Positions 27,401 to 36,116 are shown, counted from the stretch's first letter. The stretch is 64,000 nt of DNA from Microbacterium testaceum (GCF_003075375.1 NZ_QDFT01000004.1:62001-126000), one strand, 5' to 3'. Notes: generated by a model not told the origin, from the letters alone. Translations and numbers: made by a program.

Positions 27401-27760
27401 CGCGCCGACACCGGCGAGCACGTGGCGCTGTACGACCACATCGGTGAGAAGTCCGGCGGCGAGTCGCAGGAGCTGATCGCCTTCATCGTCGGCGCGGCTC
27501 TGCGCTATCAGCTGGGGGATGCCGGCGCCGAGCGCCCCCGCTACGCCCCGGTGTTCCTGGACGAGGCCTTGATAAAGGCCGACGCGCACTTCACCAAGCG
27601 CGCGATCGGCGCGTGGCGCGGGCTGGGCTTCCAGCTCGTCATCGGGGCGCCGAACGACAAGTACAGCGCGATCGAACCGCACGTCGACGTGGAGTACGAC
27701 ATCCTCAAGGACACGCGCGGCCGTTCGTGGGCGAAAGCGAAGGTGGCTCTGCCGGGCTGA
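24413..27760 (+). CDS. jetC: Wadjet JetC / MksB-like SMC ATPase
   Basis: An 1115-residue SMC/MukB-like ATPase. The Walker [10 protein letters not shown] is at about residues 50-58, the ABC signature SGGES at about 1014-1018, and Walker B VFLDEA ends near 1052. Two long coiled-coil arms lie between (about 240-480 and 660-960), around a globular hinge with [20 protein letters not shown] near 515. The length is normal for JetC/MksB. In Wadjet it drives loop extrusion on plasmids, and JetD cuts them. No jetD (DUF3322/DUF2220, Toprim-like) follows; the next gene, after a 227-bp gap, is an antiporter. Confidence 0.9.
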   Translation: MTMLETLFGLIPAASRGQQWVAEDLQLINWGGYDGTHRVRFAPTATLLCGGSGSGKSTLMDAYVALMMPHTTPFNGASNGAVVGRPRGQEQRNILSYGRGKLDESRTDEGTKVRVLRGDGADTWTAIAMTWADHDGARFTAVRAWYIPAAARTLDDAVKVRATVHGAFDLRQLERAAQSHLSDTAVRATGLDTLATDREFSARLHAVLGIGAAGSGAKAMSLLARIQAGQQITTVDDLYKRMVLEEPETLAVAEAVVAHFDGLEGTRTRMLEARQQVRALQPIRAMRTRIDEATERLRLIDALGRFTDPESRASLWRAERRVDLLGAVEDELRERTHATDALVRERQALADAAEAEREGLGDVLRAAGGDRLDAAQRELRGLERRLAGMQRDRERFEAALAVLGTEVDTAAAFTALVDEARRTLADTDAKAAVREAFVAASSRHTDLRQQLAALETEHRRTQTRDDNIPPRLHEAREALAAAAGLTAAELPFVAELIDVRTEFEPWRGAFTLALGGFATTLLVDAGHLASFRSAIDGVRLGERLRFEGVPTDLPERGALDPATLPGRLEFRRSPFTGWLQDRLEQQFAFVCVDAATRLSQHRMALTISGQTSQGARGAHGGSAAHSILGFSSRVRLTELGEQIVTVRRDLTAAKAAVDEAAAALDAFDDRRGALEKIADLTWDQVDVASVDRERERWNETVVEITAGNPRIAELQEQISGTRTRAARLREEIGAAKTEQQALAARWAQVTDEVDAAQLLLERAEDHDVALSPDEVAYLDALFVAPGSTDATPSQLLARFDTALESAAKRLAEEQRAAQETWADQRDGLRRTLTAFTDRWPSPNLLADPDESLGDFERILADLEASGLHELEAEWRDSLLRLSGNDLTNLDSALTRALREIRERIAPINDIMQDLPFYDDDHRLQIVPRENQSEVRRRFRRELRDVRAAIDAAGSDDEREAVYARMARIINRVRPDSPDFADLVDVRNHVRVSAERFRADTGEHVALYDHIGEKSGGESQELIAFIVGAALRYQLGDAGAERPRYAPVFLDEALIKADAHFTKRAIGAWRGLGFQLVIGAPNDKYSAIEPHVDVEYDILKDTRGRSWAKAKVALPG

Positions 27761-27774
27761 GCGCGAAGCGCGCG

Positions 27775-27830
27775 CGGCCGGGCAGGCGCGCGAGCGCGGG
27801 GCGCCGGGCAGACGCGGCCGGGCGCGGGGC
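27775..27830. repeat. GC-rich low-complexity tract after jetC
   Basis: Nearly pure G/C sequence with repeated GGGCGCGGGGCGC and GGCCGGGC blocks. It fills part of the place where jetD would be expected, and holds no open frame of note. Confidence 0.6.
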
Positions 27831-27832
27831 GC

Positions 27833-27916
27833 GTGCGCAACCTCAGCGATGTGCACAACCTCCGCTCGGTTCGACTCTGCGTGACGGAGGTTGTGCGCAT
27901 CGCGGAGGATGCGCGC
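27833..27916. repeat. Inverted-repeat element, family B, divergent copy
   Basis: AACCTCAGCGATGTGCACAA faces TTGTGCGCATCGCGGAGGAT across a spacer containing CTCCGCTCGGTTCGACTCTG. It is clearly related to the two elements at 49046-49139 and 49203-49296. Confidence 0.7.
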
Positions 27917-27987
27917 GCACAGACCCTCGGGAATGCCCGCGCCCCTCTCTACGCTGTGTCCAGGGACACGCACGGAAGGCGGCATGC

Positions 27988-29757
27988 ATGCAGGGACTCG
28001 AGATCACGGTTCTGCTCGGGCTCGCGATGCTCGTCGGCACGGTGCTGGCACCGCGCCTGCGGGTGGCGACGCCGCTCGTGCTGCTCGTCATCGGCCTGGC
28101 GCTCGGCTTCATCCCCGAGCTGCGGCGGATCGAGCTGCCGCCCGAGACCGTGCTGCTGCTGTTCCTTCCGGTCCTGCTCTTCCGCGAGGCGTGGACGACA
28201 TCGCTGCGCTCGGTACGGCGGTCACTGCGCTACATCATCCCCATGAGCACGTTGCTCGTCGTGGCATCCGCCTTCGCCGTCGCCGGAGTCGCGACCTGGA
28301 TGGGAGTGCCGTGGGAGGCCGCCCTCGTGCTGGGGGCGGCGGTTGCCCCGCCCGACGCCACCGCCGTCGCCGCGCTGGGTCGGCTGCTGCCGGCGAAGAC
28401 GTTCATGAAGCTCAAGGCCGAGAGCCTCACCAACGACGGCACCGCCCTGGTGCTGTACGCGATCGCGGTGGCGCTGCTGCTGGGCGACCAGATCACCCCC
28501 CTGCAGATCACCGGAATGGTGCTGCTGTCGTACCTCGGCGGGGCGGCCGCGGGTATCGCCGTGGCCGCCGCCGCGTTCTTCGCCCTGCGCCGCATGCAGT
28601 CGACCCTCACGATCAACCTCACGCTGGCGCTGGTGCCGTTCGTCTCGTTCCTCATCGCCGAGCTGATCGATGCATCGGGGGTGCTCGCCGTCGTCTTCGC
28701 GGGCCTCATCATGGCGTGGGTCTCGCCGCGCATCACGACGGCCATGTCGAGAAGAGCGGCGGATGCCACGTGGCCCTTCGGCGTCTACCTGCTGAACGGG
28801 GCCCTCTTCGTGCTGATCGGGCTCGAGGTCCAGCTCGTGCTGCACGAGATCTCGGGGTCCGAGATCGGCATCCTGCTGCTGGTGACGGTGGCCGCGTGGA
28901 TCGCGCTCTTCGTGGTGCGGTACCTGTTCCAGTGGCTCTTCTCGCCCTTCTCGCGGCCCCCCGCCGGGTCGTCGAGGTCGCTTCGGCACCGCTCTCGCGT
29001 GGTGAGCACGGTCGCCGGGTTCCGCGGCGCCGTGTCGCTCGCGATCGCCCTGTCGGTGCCCGTCACCACGGCCGCGGGTGAGCCTGTCGCGGGACGCGAC
29101 GCGATCGTCTTCGTCACCGCGGGGGTCATCGTCCTGACGCTCCTGGTGCAGGGACCACTCCTGCCCGCTGTGATCCGCTGGGCGAAGCTGCCCGGCGACG
29201 ATGCCGCGGTCGACGAATACCAACTCGCCGAGCGGGCGATCTCGGGTGCGGCTCTCGCGGCCCTCGACGACCTCGCGGTCGAGCACGGCATCAGCGACCG
29301 CGTGCGCGACCGTGCTCGGCGCGAGGGATACGAGCGTCTCGAACTCGCCAACGCCCGCGCGGTCGCGCGCCAGCGTGCGATCGAGGAGCGCGACCTGGCC
29401 GAGCTCGATGCGTCGTTCGACGACGCGTCGTCGACGGGCCCGGTGCCTCCCGACGGGCCGGACGGCGAGCAGCGCACCGGCGACCGTGCGGCCGCGGAAA
29501 CGGATCAGGATGCCGCCTTCACCGGGCCCCTGCAGATGATCGCCGTCAGCGACGACATCGACGTCACCCAGCGCTCGCCCCTGCTGCGTCACAAAGAGGC
29601 GCAGCGTCTGCGCCTCGCGATCCTCGATCGCAAACGCGAGGTGCTGCTGCGCCTGCGCCGCGAGGGGACGATCGACGACCTCGTCGCCCGCCGGATCCTC
29701 GCCGACCTGGACGTAGAGGAGATCCGCACCCGGGGAATCGAGAAGGCGGGCGAGTGA
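27988..29757 (+). CDS. CPA1-family sodium/proton antiporter
   Basis: A 589-residue cation/proton antiporter with about 12 membrane helices to residue 400. The transport-site region shows LGAAVAPPDATAVAALGRLL (about 115-134) and ESLTNDGTALVLYAIAVALL (about 146-165), matching the conserved PTD and ND motifs of CPA1 exchangers, followed by GFRGAVSLAIAL near 345. A long charged cytoplasmic tail (about 410-589) probably regulates it. Role: pH and sodium balance. The ATG at 27988 is chosen; the nearby ATG at 27984 is out of frame. Confidence 0.9.
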   Translation: MQGLEITVLLGLAMLVGTVLAPRLRVATPLVLLVIGLALGFIPELRRIELPPETVLLLFLPVLLFREAWTTSLRSVRRSLRYIIPMSTLLVVASAFAVAGVATWMGVPWEAALVLGAAVAPPDATAVAALGRLLPAKTFMKLKAESLTNDGTALVLYAIAVALLLGDQITPLQITGMVLLSYLGGAAAGIAVAAAAFFALRRMQSTLTINLTLALVPFVSFLIAELIDASGVLAVVFAGLIMAWVSPRITTAMSRRAADATWPFGVYLLNGALFVLIGLEVQLVLHEISGSEIGILLLVTVAAWIALFVVRYLFQWLFSPFSRPPAGSSRSLRHRSRVVSTVAGFRGAVSLAIALSVPVTTAAGEPVAGRDAIVFVTAGVIVLTLLVQGPLLPAVIRWAKLPGDDAAVDEYQLAERAISGAALAALDDLAVEHGISDRVRDRARREGYERLELANARAVARQRAIEERDLAELDASFDDASSTGPVPPDGPDGEQRTGDRAAAETDQDAAFTGPLQMIAVSDDIDVTQRSPLLRHKEAQRLRLAILDRKREVLLRLRREGTIDDLVARRILADLDVEEIRTRGIEKAGE

Positions 29758-29795
29758 TCGCGCCGGCCGACGACTCGGCGTGGTCCTCTGGGCGG

Positions 29796-30578
29796 TCAGA
29801 CGGCCGTCCCGCTGAGAGCCTCCTCCACGCGCCGTAGTGCGGCTCGCCCGCCTGTCGTCAGCACCCACCGTTCCTCGGGGTGGTCTCGGAAGAACCGCAG
29901 CACCACCGCGACGTCATTCGGGTCCGCACCGAGGTAGGGCATAGCGGCCAGGACTGGATGGGAGCCATTCACGTCCGCGATCGACAGCTTCGCCGCGGGT
30001 GCCGCGACGACTCCGACGTCGGCGATGTCATCCCACATCAGGTGGGCCTCTCCTGCACCCCGGATGCCGTGGATTCCGAGTTCCGTCATCTCCAGTCCCT
30101 CAGGGAACCGAGCCGCCCACAGCATTCGCGCGAGTGCGATCAGACCGACGACGGCGATCACGCTGGTACCGATCACGATCGACCGTGACGAGCTCCCTGG
30201 CAGTCCCTTCACAAGCCCGTAAATCATCGCCGTCACCGGTGCGAGGGTCGACGCTGCCGTCGCTACCATCCAGGCACCGCGTGATGCGCGGGGTCTGAAC
30301 CGGAGCGAAGCGGACGACGTGTCGATCAGAAGACGACGCTCCTTCACCTGCCGCAGCTGCATGACGGCCCCCGTCGTGGCGACCACGACGGTGAAACCGA
30401 TTGGCGCCATCACGAGCTGCACCCCGGGAACCCCGAGCACGACGGCGAGGAAGAGGGCGACTCCGCCCAGGGCATACGCACCGACGAATGCCGGCGCCAG
30501 CGCGCGGGGTTGAACGCTCACGGGCACCCTGGTCCGAACGTCGGGCGGTAGTCGCAGAGACACCTCGGCGACCGGCAT
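29796..30578 (-). CDS. Membrane protein, paralogue of 30578-31354 (possible immunity protein)
   Basis: A 260-residue protein of no known family. Four hydrophobic segments are visible: FVGAYALGGVALFLAVVLGV, LVMAPIGFTVVVATTGAVM, VATAASTLAPVTAMIYGLV and IVIGTSVIAVVGLIALARML. A soluble C-terminal half (about 160-260) has MTELGIHGIRGAGEAHLMWD and ends DPNDVAVVLRFFRDHPEERW-type sequence. The C-terminal half is closely similar to that of the upstream gene (TPTGIHGVRGVGAVHWRWDE). TGATG coupling places it last in a four-gene operon headed by a barstar-like protein. Confidence 0.75.
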   Translation of the reverse strand: MPVAEVSLRLPPDVRTRVPVSVQPRALAPAFVGAYALGGVALFLAVVLGVPGVQLVMAPIGFTVVVATTGAVMQLRQVKERRLLIDTSSASLRFRPRASRGAWMVATAASTLAPVTAMIYGLVKGLPGSSSRSIVIGTSVIAVVGLIALARMLWAARFPEGLEMTELGIHGIRGAGEAHLMWDDIADVGVVAAPAAKLSIADVNGSHPVLAAMPYLGADPNDVAVVLRFFRDHPEERWVLTTGGRAALRRVEEALSGTAV

Positions 30579-31354
30579 CAGCGCAAGGCTGTGACTTCAC
30601 GGACACGGCGGAGGGCCGCCGCGCCTCCCTCAGCGAGGACCACGCGGTCCTCGGGATTGTCTCTGAAGAATTGCAGCAGCGCGGCCGCTTGCCTCGGATC
30701 CGACCCCAGCAGAAGCGCCGGAACGGCCAGGACCGGGGACCCCCCTGCGTGCGCGAGAGCGAGACGAGCGACGCGGCCCGGTTCAACGGTCACGTCTCCC
30801 ACCTCGTCCCAGCGCCAATGAACCGCCCCGACACCGCGCACGCCGTGGATACCCGTCGGCGTCATCTCGATTCCCGGCGCGAGCCGGAGACGCCACAGCA
30901 TCACGACAAGGCTGACGAGACTGAGGGCCGCTAGCACGTAGGGCACCCGTCGAACGAGACCGGACGGCATGGTGTCGAGCCCGAAAAGCTCCACGGCGCC
31001 CTGCGCAACGGCCGGAAGAAGGAGCACGATGAGAAGAACGACGACCGCGAGGGAAGGGATGACAGGTGGTCGCAGCCAGAGCGAGTGAGACGAGTTGTGA
31101 AAGCGTACGACACCCGCCGCCATGGTTCGCGACCGGACGACCGCGACGATCGCCGCGACCGAGATCACGATGACCAACGACGCCATGACGAGCCGGAGCC
31201 CCAGACGGTCATCAAAGACGGCTACAGCAGCCGGAGGAACGGCGAAGGCCAGGATGACCGGCGCCAGCCTCCCAGGCGAGCGACCGTTCCGAAAAAGCGG
31301 AACGGATGGCGCACCAGGCTCCTTGAGACGCGGATGCGCTGTCACGAGACCCAT
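30578..31354 (-). CDS. Membrane protein, paralogue of 29796-30578 (possible immunity protein)
   Basis: A 258-residue protein. Helices: LAPVILAFAVPPAAVAVF, LVMASLVIVISVAAIVAVV, SLAVVVLLIVLLLPAVAQG and YVLAALSLVSLVVMLWRL. The soluble end ends with DPRQAAALLQFFRDNPEDRV, closely matching the neighbouring paralogue. Start: ATG at 31354, which gives about the same length as the paralogue; ATG at 31396 would overlap the upstream gene. Both proteins look like a membrane anchor plus a small PH-like or beta-rich domain. The FFRDNPEDR motif is seen in some actinobacterial immunity-type proteins; that comparison is from memory. Confidence 0.7.
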   Translation of the reverse strand: MGLVTAHPRLKEPGAPSVPLFRNGRSPGRLAPVILAFAVPPAAVAVFDDRLGLRLVMASLVIVISVAAIVAVVRSRTMAAGVVRFHNSSHSLWLRPPVIPSLAVVVLLIVLLLPAVAQGAVELFGLDTMPSGLVRRVPYVLAALSLVSLVVMLWRLRLAPGIEMTPTGIHGVRGVGAVHWRWDEVGDVTVEPGRVARLALAHAGGSPVLAVPALLLGSDPRQAAALLQFFRDNPEDRVVLAEGGAAALRRVREVTALR

Positions 31355-31367
31355 TCTGAATTCCCAT

Positions 31368-31649
31368 CTATCGAGTGCGCGGGGGTGGCGCGTCATGACC
31401 CTCCAAACGCGGAGGACTTCCAACAAAGAAATCATCGATGCTCTCGCGCACATCTAGACCTACGGCGGCCTCCCACAGCCACCGGGCACCGACGCCGGCG
31501 CCAATGCTGCCGACTACCGCGCCGGTGATCGCCCACCCGATTGGATTGCTGCCTCCGAAAGCAGCGACGGCTACCGCGGCTCCACCGGAGGCACCCCCAT
31601 ACCTCCCAGCGCACTCACGACCCCCGAGGACAGGGAGCCACCTATTCAT
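31368..31649 (-). CDS. Glycine-rich 93-residue protein, possibly a toxin-protein fragment
   Basis: A small protein with a hydrophobic glycine-zipper core (about residues 16-60), including GGSNPIGWAITGAVVGSIGA and GVGARWLWEAAVG. That pattern resembles the C-terminal Gly-rich region of large actinobacterial polymorphic toxins, so it could be a detached tail or a membrane-active small peptide. Both readings are inference. The ATG overlaps the stop of the barstar gene by one base (TGATG). The stop TAG at 31368 lies 13 bp before the next gene. Confidence 0.55.
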   Translation of the reverse strand: MNRWLPVLGGRECAGRYGGASGGAAVAVAAFGGSNPIGWAITGAVVGSIGAGVGARWLWEAAVGLDVRESIDDFFVGSPPRLEGHDAPPPRTR

Positions 31650-32053
31650 CAGTCAAGCACCACCTCGATATTGCGGTGCTCACCGAACACGCGCAGCACC
31701 AGCTCGAAGTACGTCTCTCCACCCCCGGCGTCCAGCGCCTCGAGCGCGCGGCGCGCGGCATCCTGCGAGTACACCTCGGGTCGACCGAGCTTGGCACGGT
31801 AGTACTCCTTCGTCGCCGCGACGCCCAGCGCCCGCCGCGCGACGTCGGCGTGTCTCCAGACGACGCGGACCGGCTCCGCGCCGCGCAGCACCCCGAACCC
31901 GCCGTACAGAAGGTCGTCGAGAGCGTCGAGGCTCTCACCGAGCGTCCACTCCTCGTCCGGCATGAAGACACGGTTCAGCTCGGCATAGAGCGACGGGATG
32001 CCGCGGACCACCGAACCGTCGATCTCGAGGGTACGCGGGGGCATGGCATCCAT
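31649..32053 (-). CDS. Barstar-family ribonuclease inhibitor
   Basis: A 134-residue protein whose layout fits barstar (PF01337). LEIDGSVVRGIPSLYAELNR gives the first strand and helix. GESLDALDDLLYGG matches the conserved NLDALWDCL helix that plugs the RNase active site. RVVWRHADVARRAL and LVLRVFGEHRNIEVVLD form the rest. Barstar proteins neutralise barnase-type RNases. No barnase gene is seen nearby, so it may act as an orphan immunity protein against a competitor toxin. The ATG at 32053 has GAGAGGG upstream; the ATG at 32044 is an alternative. It is the first gene of the coupled four-gene operon. Confidence 0.82.
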   Translation of the reverse strand: MDAMPPRTLEIDGSVVRGIPSLYAELNRVFMPDEEWTLGESLDALDDLLYGGFGVLRGAEPVRVVWRHADVARRALGVAATKEYYRAKLGRPEVYSQDAARRALEALDAGGGETYFELVLRVFGEHRNIEVVLD

Positions 32054-32080
32054 TCTGGTGCGCCCTCTCGGATCGGGGCG

Positions 32081-32746
32081 TCACTCCCCCGGGACCAGCA
32101 GCCCGCTCTCGTAGGCCGCGATGACCAACTGCGCGCGGTCGTGCGCGCCGAGCTTGAGCATCGTGTTCTTCACGTGCGTCTTCGCGGTGTGCGGCGAGAT
32201 GAACAGGGATGCCGCGACCTCGTCGTTCGACCGGCCGCGCGCCACGAGGGCGAGCACCTCGCGTTCGCGCTCGGTCAGCATCGCCAGCGAGGGGGCGTCC
32301 CGCGGGGCGGCGGTCGCGGCGCGGCGGACGTACTTCTCGATCATGGCCCGCGTCGCGACGGGCGACAGCAGGGCCCCGCCCTCGTCGACGGTGAGCACGG
32401 CGTGGACGATCTCGTCGGGCTCGGCGCCCTTGCCGATGAACCCGCTCGCTCCCGCGCGCAGGGCCGCGACGACGTAGTCGTCCTCTTCGAACGTGGTGAG
32501 GATGAGCACCCTCGTCTCGCCCAGCGCCGGATCGGCGCAGATGCGCTCGGTCGCCTCGATGCCGTCCATGCGCGGCATGCGGATGTCGCACACCACCACG
32601 TCGGGGCGCAGCGCCGCGGCGAGCGCGACCGCCTCTTCGCCGTCGGTCGCCTCTCCGACGACCTCGATGCCCTGCTGTGCGTCGAGCAGGTCACGCACGG
32701 CGGTGCGGATGAGGGCTTGGTCGTCGACGACGAGCACACGGGTCAT
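32081..32746 (-). CDS. NarL/LuxR-type response regulator
   Basis: A 221-residue two-component regulator. The receiver domain (1-120) has the phospho-acceptor Asp54 in VVCDIRMP and the acidic pair DD8-9. The LuxR helix-turn-helix (about 150-215) shows LTEREREVLALVARGRSNDE and FISPHTAKTHVKNTMLKLGA. Its ATG overlaps the kinase stop (ATGA). It probably controls the divergent ABC exporter at 34065. Confidence 0.93.
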   Translation of the reverse strand: MTRVLVVDDQALIRTAVRDLLDAQQGIEVVGEATDGEEAVALAAALRPDVVVCDIRMPRMDGIEATERICADPALGETRVLILTTFEEDDYVVAALRAGASGFIGKGAEPDEIVHAVLTVDEGGALLSPVATRAMIEKYVRRAATAAPRDAPSLAMLTEREREVLALVARGRSNDEVAASLFISPHTAKTHVKNTMLKLGAHDRAQLVIAAYESGLLVPGE

Positions 32747-33930
32747 CGGTCTGCTCCCGACGTCTCGCTGCGCGAGAGCGGGAGGAGCGCGGCGAGGCGG
32801 AAACCACCCGGGGCCACGCCCGCCTGCAGGTTCCCGCCCACCGACTCGACGCGCTCGCGCAGGCCGACCAGCCCGAAGCCCGAGGCCGTCGGCTCCTCGA
32901 CGGGTCGGTCCAGCGGGTTGGTGACGACGACCTCGACCGCGTCGTCGACCCGGCGCAGCAGCACGTGCGCGCGTCGGCCCGTGCCGTGCTTGAGCGCGTT
33001 GGTCAGCCCCTCCTGCACCACGCGGTACGCGACGATGTCGAGGGTCAGGGGCAGGACGTCGGGGGCGAGCTCGTCGCGGACGACCACGTCGAACCCCGCG
33101 ACCCGCACGGACTCGACGACGTCGCCGAGTCGCGCGAGGCCCGGCTGCTCGCGCGAGCCGGACTCGTCGGGGGCGCGCAGCACCGCCAGCAGCGAGCCGA
33201 TCTCGGCGAGGACGTCGCGCGAGGCCGTCCGGATGGTCGCGAGGGCCTCGCGCGCCCGCTCCGGACGCGCCTCGAGGGTCGAGGTCGCCACCCCGGCGTT
33301 CAGGCTGATCACCGAGATCTGGTGGGCCACGGCATCGTGCAGGTCGCGGGCGATGCGCAGGCGCTCCTCGGTGACCCGCCGGCGCGCCTCGGCCTCGCGG
33401 GTCTGCTCGGCGCGACGCGCGCGTTCGATCACGGCATCCACGTACGCGCGGCGAGAGCGCGCGGCATCCCCCAGGGCTCCCGCCAGGGCCACGGCCAGGC
33501 CGACCTGCAGAAAGCGGGTGTCGAGCCCCGTGGTCAGCTCGATGACGATGCCGGCGGCGACCAGGCCCGCGACGGCGGGGATCGCGACGGGCGCGGCCTC
33601 GCGACGGGTGAGGCGGTCGGCCATGCCGTACGCGGCGATCACCACCGCCAGGGCCGCGCCCGGGGCGAGCGTGCCCAGCGCGAGCGCGGTGACGTACAGC
33701 GCGATGCAGGCGATCAGGACCGACCGCGGCAGGCGACGCCGCAGCGGCAGCAGCACCGCCGGGGCGAGGACGAGGGCGCAGACGAGGGGGCTCGACGGGC
33801 GCAGTTCGGGAAAGGGGACCGGCGCGAAGGTCGGCACCACGACGAGCACGGCGATGACGACGTCGACGATCCACGCGCGACCGGCCGGCACCAGGCGCGG
33901 CGGGGAGTCCGTCATCGGGTCGGGTCGCAT
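32743..33930 (-). CDS. NarL-system sensor histidine kinase
   Basis: A 395-residue membrane kinase. About five or six helices lie in residues 20-155 (IVDVVIAVLVVVPTFAPV, VLIACIALYVTALALGTL and others). The HisKA_3 dimerisation domain has the phospho-acceptor His198 in IARDLHDAVAHQIS. The HATPase domain carries VVQEGLTNALKHG (N box) and FGLVGLRERVESVGG. The ATG at 33930 is chosen because CAGACT lies 6 nt upstream and fits a leaderless start; ATG 33915 is possible. Kinases of this type often sense cell-envelope stress or antimicrobial peptides next to MacB-like exporters. Confidence 0.88.
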   Translation of the reverse strand: MRPDPMTDSPPRLVPAGRAWIVDVVIAVLVVVPTFAPVPFPELRPSSPLVCALVLAPAVLLPLRRRLPRSVLIACIALYVTALALGTLAPGAALAVVIAAYGMADRLTRREAAPVAIPAVAGLVAAGIVIELTTGLDTRFLQVGLAVALAGALGDAARSRRAYVDAVIERARRAEQTREAEARRRVTEERLRIARDLHDAVAHQISVISLNAGVATSTLEARPERAREALATIRTASRDVLAEIGSLLAVLRAPDESGSREQPGLARLGDVVESVRVAGFDVVVRDELAPDVLPLTLDIVAYRVVQEGLTNALKHGTGRRAHVLLRRVDDAVEVVVTNPLDRPVEEPTASGFGLVGLRERVESVGGNLQAGVAPGGFRLAALLPLSRSETSGADR

Positions 33931-34064
33931 CGCTCCAGTCTGACCGCTCGGGCCGCCGGCTCTCCATCGCCCTGCCGGGGCGGTCGAGGAATACCCCCAC
34001 GGGGGGAGGCGGTCACCCCCACCGAGCGACGCGGATGCCGGGGCCGGCGGGCGACAGTGAGGAC

Positions 34065-34772
34065 ATGGCATCCGCACCTCCTCCCCCACTGCTCTCGGTC
34101 ACCGATCTGCACAAGTCCTACGGCCGCGGTTCGGCGCGCTTCGACGCGCTGCGCGGCGTGAGCCTCGACATCCACCGCGGCGAGAGCATCGCGATCGTCG
34201 GCAAGAGCGGCTCGGGCAAGTCCACGCTCATGCACCTGCTCGCCCTGATGGACGCACCCACCCGCGGCACCGTCCGCCTCGAGGGGACGGATGCCGCGAC
34301 CCTGCGCGGCCGCCGCCTCAACCGCACCCGCAACAAGACGTTCGGCTTCGTGTTCCAGCAGTTCTTCCTGACCCCCACCGCCTCGGTGCTCGAGAACGTG
34401 GTGCTGCCCCTGAAGATCGCCGGCGTCGGACGGGCCGAACGCCGCCGCCGCGGCCTCGCCGCCCTCGCCGAGCTCGACATGCAGGACAAGGCCAAGAACA
34501 AGGCCACCGCCCTGTCGGGAGGCCAGAAGCAACGCGCGGTCATCGCCCGCGCGCTGGTGAACGACCCGCAGGTGATCTTCGCCGACGAGCCCACGGGCAA
34601 CCTCGACTCCGCCACCGGCGCCGTCGTCGAGGACATCCTCTTCCGCCTCAACCGCGAGCACGGCATCACCCTGATCGTCGTCACGCACGACGAAGACCTG
34701 GCCGCGCGGTGCGATCGCCGGGTGCTGATCCGCGACGGTGTCATCGTCGCCGAGGAACGGAGCGCGGCATGA
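34065..34772 (+). CDS. MacB/LolD-type ABC exporter ATPase
   Basis: A 235-residue ATPase. Walker [20 protein letters not shown] (about 46-64). Q loop in FGFVFQQFFL, signature LSGGQKQRAVIARAL, and Walker B VIFADEPTGNLDS are all intact. It pairs with the FtsX-like permease immediately downstream (ATGA overlap) to form a mechanotransmission-type exporter. The ATG at 34065 has only GTGAGG close upstream. It is divergent from the kinase, with 134 bp between, and is probably regulated by that system. Confidence 0.93.
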   Translation: MASAPPPPLLSVTDLHKSYGRGSARFDALRGVSLDIHRGESIAIVGKSGSGKSTLMHLLALMDAPTRGTVRLEGTDAATLRGRRLNRTRNKTFGFVFQQFFLTPTASVLENVVLPLKIAGVGRAERRRRGLAALAELDMQDKAKNKATALSGGQKQRAVIARALVNDPQVIFADEPTGNLDSATGAVVEDILFRLNREHGITLIVVTHDEDLAARCDRRVLIRDGVIVAEERSAA

Positions 34773-36073
34773 AGACCACCGATCTCGTCTCGACCGCGGC
34801 GTCGAACACCTTCCGGTCCAAGACCCGCACCGTCCTCACCGTCCTCGCGATCTTCGTCGGGGCGTTCACCCTCACCCTGACCAACGGTCTCGGTACGGGC
34901 ATCAACCGCTTCATCGATGACACGGTCGCGGGCATCGGCGCGTCCGACGTGCTGACGGTGACCAAGGCGACCGGCGGGGGCGCGGCATCCACCGGACCCC
35001 AGAAGTACGACCCCGAGTCCGTCGCCTCGGGCACCACTAATCCGGGCCGTCCCGGGGCGACGACCGAGGTGTCCGCCCTGACGGATGCCGACCTCTCGAC
35101 GATCGCGCAGCTGCCCGGCGTCGAGAAGGTCGTGCCGACGAAGGCCGTGAAGATCGACTTCGTCCAGGTCGACGGAGGGGAGCGTTACGTCGCGTCGGCC
35201 GGGTCGCTCATCGGCGGACAGACGCCGCAGCTCGCGGCGGGTTCCGCCCCCGATGATTCCGCGAGCACGCTCCAGACGGCCATCCCGCAGTCGCTGGTGA
35301 CCCCGCTCGGCTTCTCGAGCGCCGACGACGCGATCGGCGCGACCCTGACGATCGCCGTCTCGGACCCGGTGCGCACGCAGCACCTCGTCGAGGCCGAGAT
35401 CACCGGGGTGACCGAGGGCGCGTTCGCCGACACCACGTCGCTGACCACCACCCCCGCGCTCGAGGACGCGCTCTTCACGGCCCAGAACACCGGGGTGCCC
35501 ACCGATCAGCTCGACCGGTACGCGAGCGCGAGCGCGTTCGTGTCGCCTGCGTCGACGACGGCGCAGATCGACGAGGTCAAGACCGCCCTGTCGGATGCCG
35601 GATACAGCGGCCGGACCGTGTCCGACCAGCTGGGCACGTTCAAGGCCGTGATCGACGGCATCGTGCTCGTGCTGAACGCCTTCGCCGTGATCGCTCTGCT
35701 GGCCGCGAGCTTCGGCATCGTCAACACCCTGCTCATGTCGGTGCAGGAGCGCACGCGCGAGATCGGCCTGATGAAGGCCATGGGGATGGGGAGCGGACGG
35801 GTGTTCTCGCTCTTCAGCCTCGAGGCCGTGTTCCTGGGGCTCTTGGGCAGCCTCATCGGCGCGGGGGCGGCGATGGTCGTCGGCTCCGCCGTGAGCGCGC
35901 AGCTCGGCCGGACGCTGTTCAGCGACCTGCCCGGCCTGCAGTTGATCGCCTTCGACCCCGTGTCGATCCTGGTGACGACGGTGGCGATCATGGCGATCGC
36001 GTTCCTCGCGGGAAGCCTCCCCGCGGCCCGCGCCGCGCGCGCCGACCCGGTGGAGTCGCTGCGCTACGAGTGA
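34769..36073 (+). CDS. MacB/FtsX-type ABC permease
   Basis: A 434-residue permease. One N-terminal helix (VLTVLAIFVGAFTLTL, about 23-38) is followed by a large extracytoplasmic domain (about 45-300), then three C-terminal helices (about 310-425) in IVLVLNAFAVIALLAASFGI, AVFLGLLGSLIGAGAAMVVG and ILVTTVAIMAIAFLAGSL. The ERTREIGLMKAMG coupling loop is typical. MacB-type systems act from outside the membrane on antibiotics, peptides or envelope parts. The substrate is unknown. Confidence 0.9.
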   Translation: MKTTDLVSTAASNTFRSKTRTVLTVLAIFVGAFTLTLTNGLGTGINRFIDDTVAGIGASDVLTVTKATGGGAASTGPQKYDPESVASGTTNPGRPGATTEVSALTDADLSTIAQLPGVEKVVPTKAVKIDFVQVDGGERYVASAGSLIGGQTPQLAAGSAPDDSASTLQTAIPQSLVTPLGFSSADDAIGATLTIAVSDPVRTQHLVEAEITGVTEGAFADTTSLTTTPALEDALFTAQNTGVPTDQLDRYASASAFVSPASTTAQIDEVKTALSDAGYSGRTVSDQLGTFKAVIDGIVLVLNAFAVIALLAASFGIVNTLLMSVQERTREIGLMKAMGMGSGRVFSLFSLEAVFLGLLGSLIGAGAAMVVGSAVSAQLGRTLFSDLPGLQLIAFDPVSILVTTVAIMAIAFLAGSLPAARAARADPVESLRYE

Positions 36074-36084
36074 GCGCGGCAGCC

Positions 36085-36116
36085 GACGGTCCGGGTTCGA
36101 CAGAGCCCGGGCCGTC
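36085..36116. terminator. Intrinsic terminator between convergent permease and MarR gene
   Basis: GACGGTCCGGG (36085-36095) pairs with CCCGGGCCGTC (36106-36116), an 11-bp stem with one G-T pair and a 10-nt loop. It can serve both strands. Confidence 0.75.

Noticed and set aside
27761-27987. A hidden jetD gene or fragment after jetC
   Set aside because: All frames are short and the sequence is low-complexity or the family B repeat. Nothing resembles DUF3322/DUF2220.
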